Assembly (NCBI GenBank): GCA_036376775.1
Contig: DASUZP010000168.1
Location: forward strand, 1-16,496
Reading direction: 5' to 3'
Length of the DNA stretch: 16,496 bases
Source of the DNA: VRUE01 sp036376775
Lineage (GTDB): Bacteria; Actinomycetota; Thermoleophilia; Solirubrobacterales; 70-9
The notes below the pieces were generated by a model. That model made no database searches, had not been told where the DNA came from, and saw only the letters and a program-made list of their open reading frames with translations. Made by a program: the position numbers and the translations under genes. Below are positions 13,506-16,496 of this stretch, one piece after another. The first letter of the stretch is position 1, and each line of letters opens with the position of its first letter.

Positions 13506-14938
13506 TTGGCTTCGCTGAATTCGCAGTGGCCGGATGGGTTGCCCGGGACGGGAATTTCTTCCGGGCTCGGGATCCGCACACCCTGGAGGAGAGTTCGCAG
13601 ATAGGGCTTGAGCTGCTGCAGGCTGCCGTCTGGAAGTTTCTGCGGCTGGGTGAGGCTGTAGGCGAGGAACGACCCGTTGCAGGAAAGCATCGCGACCCCG
13701 CGAGTTATGGGACCGCCGCCGTCGACGAGGTTGAAGCCGGCATTGATGTTGTGGTTGAGCCAGGGGAGGTAGAAGAGGTAGCTCTGCTGCCTCCCCTTCG
13801 GCTTGTAGGCAAGCTCGTTGAGGAAGCTGTTGAGGGCGCCGAGCGAGTCGCCGAATTTGCTCACCGAGGTATCCAGATCCGCCGCGCCTTCGTTGAGGTG
13901 AGTGAGCACCGGCCGGATCTGACGGGTGAACGGCCGGATCTGATCGCGGATCGGCGCGGTCGTCTGCTTGAACAGCTGCTCGTTGGCCTTGAGCGCCGGC
14001 ACCAACGCCTGCGCCTGCGGGATCAGGCCCAGCAGCGCCGGGCGGGCGGCGGTCGAGAACTGATCGGCGCTGGCCAGCGCCGATCGCAGCGCGGTGAGGG
14101 TCGAGGGGAATTCGACCAGCGTTTCCTGAATCGACTGCTGCTGGTTGGCGAAATTGCCGAGGGCGTCCTTGGAGGAGGTGACGAAGCGTTCAAGCTCGGT
14201 GTCGTGCCTGCCCAGTTCGGTGGTCAGCAGGCCGAAGTCGTGGATCACGCGGGCAAGCGCTACGCGGCGCTGGGCGACCGCGTGGTTGAGGTCGGCGACG
14301 TAGTGGGCGAACGGCTGCAGGCGTCGGAAGGCTCCGGAGAGCTGGCGACCGCGGCCGCCGATCCCCTGGGCGCCGCCGGCGACGAGCAGCTGCAGGTACT
14401 GCTGCGTGTCGGAATCGAGCGTGGAGAGGAACGCTTCGAACTGGATGCTCGGTTCGGTCTGCGCCAGCGGGAAGCGGTAGCCGTCTTCGACGTGCTGCTT
14501 ACCGCTGCCCGGGTCGATCTCGACGGTCATGTCGTTGAGGTTGGTTTTCGGCCGCAGCAGCAGCGAGGCGTCTGGGTGGATCAGCTTCAGGTACTTGGGT
14601 TCGATGTCCATGCCGACCACGGCGTGGCCGTCTTCGAGCTCGACCGAGGAGATCTTGCCGACCTGAATTCCGGCGATCACCACTGCCTGGCCCTGGCCGG
14701 GGGTGACCGCTTGGGCATTGCTGAAATCCGCCGTCAGATGGACGAAGTCTTCGCCCACGAAGGGTGCCCAAGACGGCAACGAGGCCTTCTGCTGGGTGAA
14801 GATCCACAGCGTCATCACGATCGCCGCCAGGGTCAGGATGGCGATCGCGATCGAGTCTTTACCGCGGCCGCGGGATTGGCGCGACAGAGAAGCGCGGAAG
14901 TGACGTAGACGGCTCACGTTTGGATCGCGCTCGCTCAT
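13502..14938 (-). CDS. Mce/MlaD family protein, middle gene of operon
   Basis: 478 aa from ATG 14938. The frame is open much further upstream (to 15460), but that extension is antisense-like reading of the preceding gene; MSERDPNV is chosen because it overlaps that gene's TGA as ATGA and leads into a basic segment and membrane helix (about 29-47). The MlaD domain spans about 64-143: DFVHLTADFSNAQAVTPGQG, IAGIQVGKISSVEL, a central strand and TVEIDPG. A helical region follows (about 160-400) and a C-terminal part with FYLPWLNHNINAGFNL and two cysteines (SCNGS, HCEFSEAK). It should form, with its two neighbours, a hetero-oligomeric lipid conduit anchored in the cytoplasmic membrane. Substrate unknown. 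Confidence 0.93.
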   Translation of the reverse strand: MSERDPNVSRLRHFRASLSRQSRGRGKDSIAIAILTLAAIVMTLWIFTQQKASLPSWAPFVGEDFVHLTADFSNAQAVTPGQGQAVVIAGIQVGKISSVELEDGHAVVGMDIEPKYLKLIHPDASLLLRPKTNLNDMTVEIDPGSGKQHVEDGYRFPLAQTEPSIQFEAFLSTLDSDTQQYLQLLVAGGAQGIGGRGRQLSGAFRRLQPFAHYVADLNHAVAQRRVALARVIHDFGLLTTELGRHDTELERFVTSSKDALGNFANQQQSIQETLVEFPSTLTALRSALASADQFSTAARPALLGLIPQAQALVPALKANEQLFKQTTAPIRDQIRPFTRQIRPVLTHLNEGAADLDTSVSKFGDSLGALNSFLNELAYKPKGRQQSYLFYLPWLNHNINAGFNLVDGGGPITRGVAMLSCNGSFLAYSLTQPQKLPDGSLQQLKPYLRTLLQGVRIPSPEEIPVPGNPSGHCEFSEAK

Positions 14939-16440
14939 CGACTCGCCGGGGTCAGTAGGGGCGCGCCGACCTGGCCGAGCGCGCCGTTGACGTTGGGCAC
15001 CGGCTGGGTCGAGCAGCGCACGTTCGGCTTCTTCGGTGGGCGACCGCCGAGCTGCGGCTGAATCCCGATCGGCGCTTCGACCACGTTCGCCCAATCCTGC
15101 TTGTCGGTGAGCAGGTTGCCCGAGGGGTTGTCCAGCTTGACCAAGGTGCCGCCGCCGCCGGGCTGCACGCGCAGGTAGGACCCGTTGCCGTCGAAGTTCT
15201 GGTCCGAGCCGGCAAAGTCGGCCAGGTAGTAGAAGAACTCGCGGTAGTTGGGGCCGGTGCGGAAGCGGTCTTCGATCGTCTGGTTGCCGGTCGGCACGAA
15301 GACCTTCGTCGTGCAGAGGCTGAGCCGGTTGATCTGCGGGATCGTGTTGGCCTTGCCCGCCTGGGCCGCTCCGGCCAGGCCGGGAGTCGATTCGCGCAGC
15401 AGCTTGGCCACGCCGCCGCCCTCCTTGCCCGAGAGCAGCGGCCGGGCCTGTGCGATCCACGGTTTGCCGGCCGAGATCAGCGCGGGCAGCTCGGCGACGG
15501 CGGGTCGGAACTCGATCGCCCAGGCGCGCAGCGGCGGCAGCGTGCGGTTGAGGCTGACCAGCGACTTCCGGCCGATGCTGAGGGTCGGCGCGAGCCGGTG
15601 CACCGTGGTCGAGAGGTTCGTCGACTGGGCCGCCAGGGCACCGGTGAAGGTGTCGAAGTTGACGATCAGGCCCTGCAGATCGGCCTCGTGCCTGGCCAGG
15701 GCACCGAAGGTCCGCCCCGTGCCGGCGACCAGCCGCGCGAGGTCGCCCGTGCTCGTGCCGAGCAGGGCGTTGGCGACCTGGGCGGAGTAGCGGCCGGCCG
15801 GCCCGCCGTAGAGGAAGGCCCCGTTGAGCCCTTCGGCGCCGGTCTTGCCTTTCACCTCAGGCAGCTGGGTCGCGTCTTCGGCCGCGGTCGGCTTGTGCGT
15901 CAGCGCCGTGCCGAAGCTCTCCAGCAGGCGGCTGAGATCGGCCCGCACGGGAGACTGCAGCGCGGTGAGGATCTCGTCGAGCTGGACGCCGGTGGAGGTG
16001 TGGCTGACCGGAATCGTCGCGTCGCTGTCGAGCTCCGGCGCGCTGGGGCTGCCCGGGTTGAGTTCGATGAAGAAGTTGCCCTCGAGGAAGATCCGCGGCC
16101 GGATCGCGGCGAAGGCGTCGTCGTGGATCGGCCGGCCCTTTCCTTCGACCGTGAAGGTGACCTCGGTGTTGTCGCCGTCGCGACCTACTTCGATCACTTT
16201 GCCGACATCGACCCCGGCGATCCGCACCGGCGAGTTGGTCGAGATGTTGACCCCGTTGGAGAAGGTCGCGTTGAGCGTGTAACCGTAGCCGGTGAAGGGC
16301 ACGTGTTTGGTGAAGGCCAGGTACGGCCCGATCGTGAAGACGAGGATGAAGATCACCGCGATCGTCGCGTTGCTCGGCCGCCACTTGAAGCGGCTGTCGG
16401 TCGCCCCGACCCTGGTGTCGCGCTCCGGCAGGCGTCCCAT
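14935..16440 (-). CDS. Mce/MlaD family protein, first complete gene of operon
   Basis: 501 aa. A hydrophilic start (1-20) precedes one transmembrane helix (about 24-43) and the MlaD domain (about 53-130): GYTLNATFSNGVNISTNSPV, RIAGVDVGKV, TEVTFTVEGKGRPIH and IFLEGNFFIELNPG. The long helical part follows; near the C-terminus is NYREFFYYLADFAGS, comparable to the FYLPWLNH block of the next gene, then a Gly-rich stretch and a lone Cys (VRCSTQPVPN). Its ATG overlaps the upstream gene's stop by one base (TGATG) and its own stop overlaps the next ATG by four (ATGA), so all belong to one operon read leftward. Role as for its neighbours: envelope-spanning part of a lipid importer. Confidence 0.93.
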   Translation of the reverse strand: MGRLPERDTRVGATDSRFKWRPSNATIAVIFILVFTIGPYLAFTKHVPFTGYGYTLNATFSNGVNISTNSPVRIAGVDVGKVIEVGRDGDNTEVTFTVEGKGRPIHDDAFAAIRPRIFLEGNFFIELNPGSPSAPELDSDATIPVSHTSTGVQLDEILTALQSPVRADLSRLLESFGTALTHKPTAAEDATQLPEVKGKTGAEGLNGAFLYGGPAGRYSAQVANALLGTSTGDLARLVAGTGRTFGALARHEADLQGLIVNFDTFTGALAAQSTNLSTTVHRLAPTLSIGRKSLVSLNRTLPPLRAWAIEFRPAVAELPALISAGKPWIAQARPLLSGKEGGGVAKLLRESTPGLAGAAQAGKANTIPQINRLSLCTTKVFVPTGNQTIEDRFRTGPNYREFFYYLADFAGSDQNFDGNGSYLRVQPGGGGTLVKLDNPSGNLLTDKQDWANVVEAPIGIQPQLGGRPPKKPNVRCSTQPVPNVNGALGQVGAPLLTPASR

Positions 16441-16496
16441 CAGTTTTCGAGGTCCCTCGTGGTCTTCCCCCAGAGCTTGGGAGAGTGGCCGATCGT
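16440..16496 (-). CDS. C-terminal end of an upstream operon gene (5' part outside window)
   Basis: Eighteen codons followed by TGA (16442-16440), which overlaps the ATG of the first complete Mce gene by one base. The tail reads TIGHSPKLWGKTTRDLEN. It is too short to assign; position makes another Mce protein or a YrbE/MlaE permease most likely. The coupled-overlap style seen at the other junctions is the main reason to believe it is coding. Confidence 0.6.
   Translation of the reverse strand, partial: TIGHSPKLWGKTTRDLEN

Noticed and set aside
13526..14908. 460-codon plus-strand frame opposite the middle Mce gene, and a similar 300-codon frame at 12093-12995
   Set aside because: Antisense shadows of genes with clear MlaD domains; products are low-complexity Glu/Val/Gly-rich with no recognisable start.
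14939..15460. N-terminal extension of the middle Mce frame
   Set aside because: It overlaps the preceding Mce gene out of frame and encodes Arg/Gly/Pro-rich sequence; ATG 14938 gives an ATGA overlap and a proper membrane helix.

Overview
High-GC bacterial chromosome, with strong G/C preference at third codon positions in nearly every gene. The order rpsF-ssb-rpsR-rplI ... dnaB is the classic Gram-positive/actinobacterial replication-translation block. Mce (MlaD-type) protein genes, a TreT-like and an actinobacterial-type GT20 glycosyltransferase, and a pair of secreted paralogues of a type I recall only from Thermoleophilia point to an actinobacterium, probably of class Thermoleophilia (Solirubrobacterales or a relative). 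That placement is inference; no rRNA gene is present to settle it.

Layout. (1) 1-1772: the end of a TreT-like trehalose synthase, then a complete GT20 trehalose-6-phosphate synthase-type enzyme, closed by a 140-nt nested palindrome that begins in its stop codon. (2) 1961-4302: a small proline-rich, membrane-anchored protein, then rpsF (with a long low-complexity tail), ssb, rpsR and rplI, tightly packed. (3) 4341-5337: a polytopic membrane protein with a HIHH motif and, convergent to it, a small coiled-coil/tail-anchored protein. Their two stop codons are the arms of one 16-bp palindrome. (4) 5550-7708: dnaB translationally coupled to a DnaC/DnaI-like AAA+ ATPase, followed directly by a second long nested palindrome. 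(5) 7853-9922: purA, then a TetR-type regulator whose predicted promoter lies in the last codons of purA and would give a leaderless mRNA. (6) 10103-11885: two tandem secreted proteins, each 264 aa and about 69% identical by hand alignment, with four conserved cysteines. Each is followed by a strong tetraloop terminator. (7) 11961-16496, minus strand: three complete Mce/MlaD-type proteins joined by ATGA overlaps, plus the last codons of a further upstream gene.

How the parts work together. Region 2 supplies ribosomal proteins bS6, bS18 and bL9 with SSB; region 4 supplies the replicative helicase and its probable loader. PurA makes adenylosuccinate for AMP. The Mce genes should encode the envelope-spanning part of a lipid importer whose permease and ATPase genes lie outside the window. 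Regions 1, 3 and 6 look envelope- or stress-related, but only region 1 has an assignable chemistry.

The best candidates for undescribed biology are the secreted tandem family with its partly shared upstream motifs, the two long nested palindromes abutting stop codons, and the HIHH membrane protein. No CRISPR array, tRNA, rRNA, insertion sequence or phage gene was recognised.
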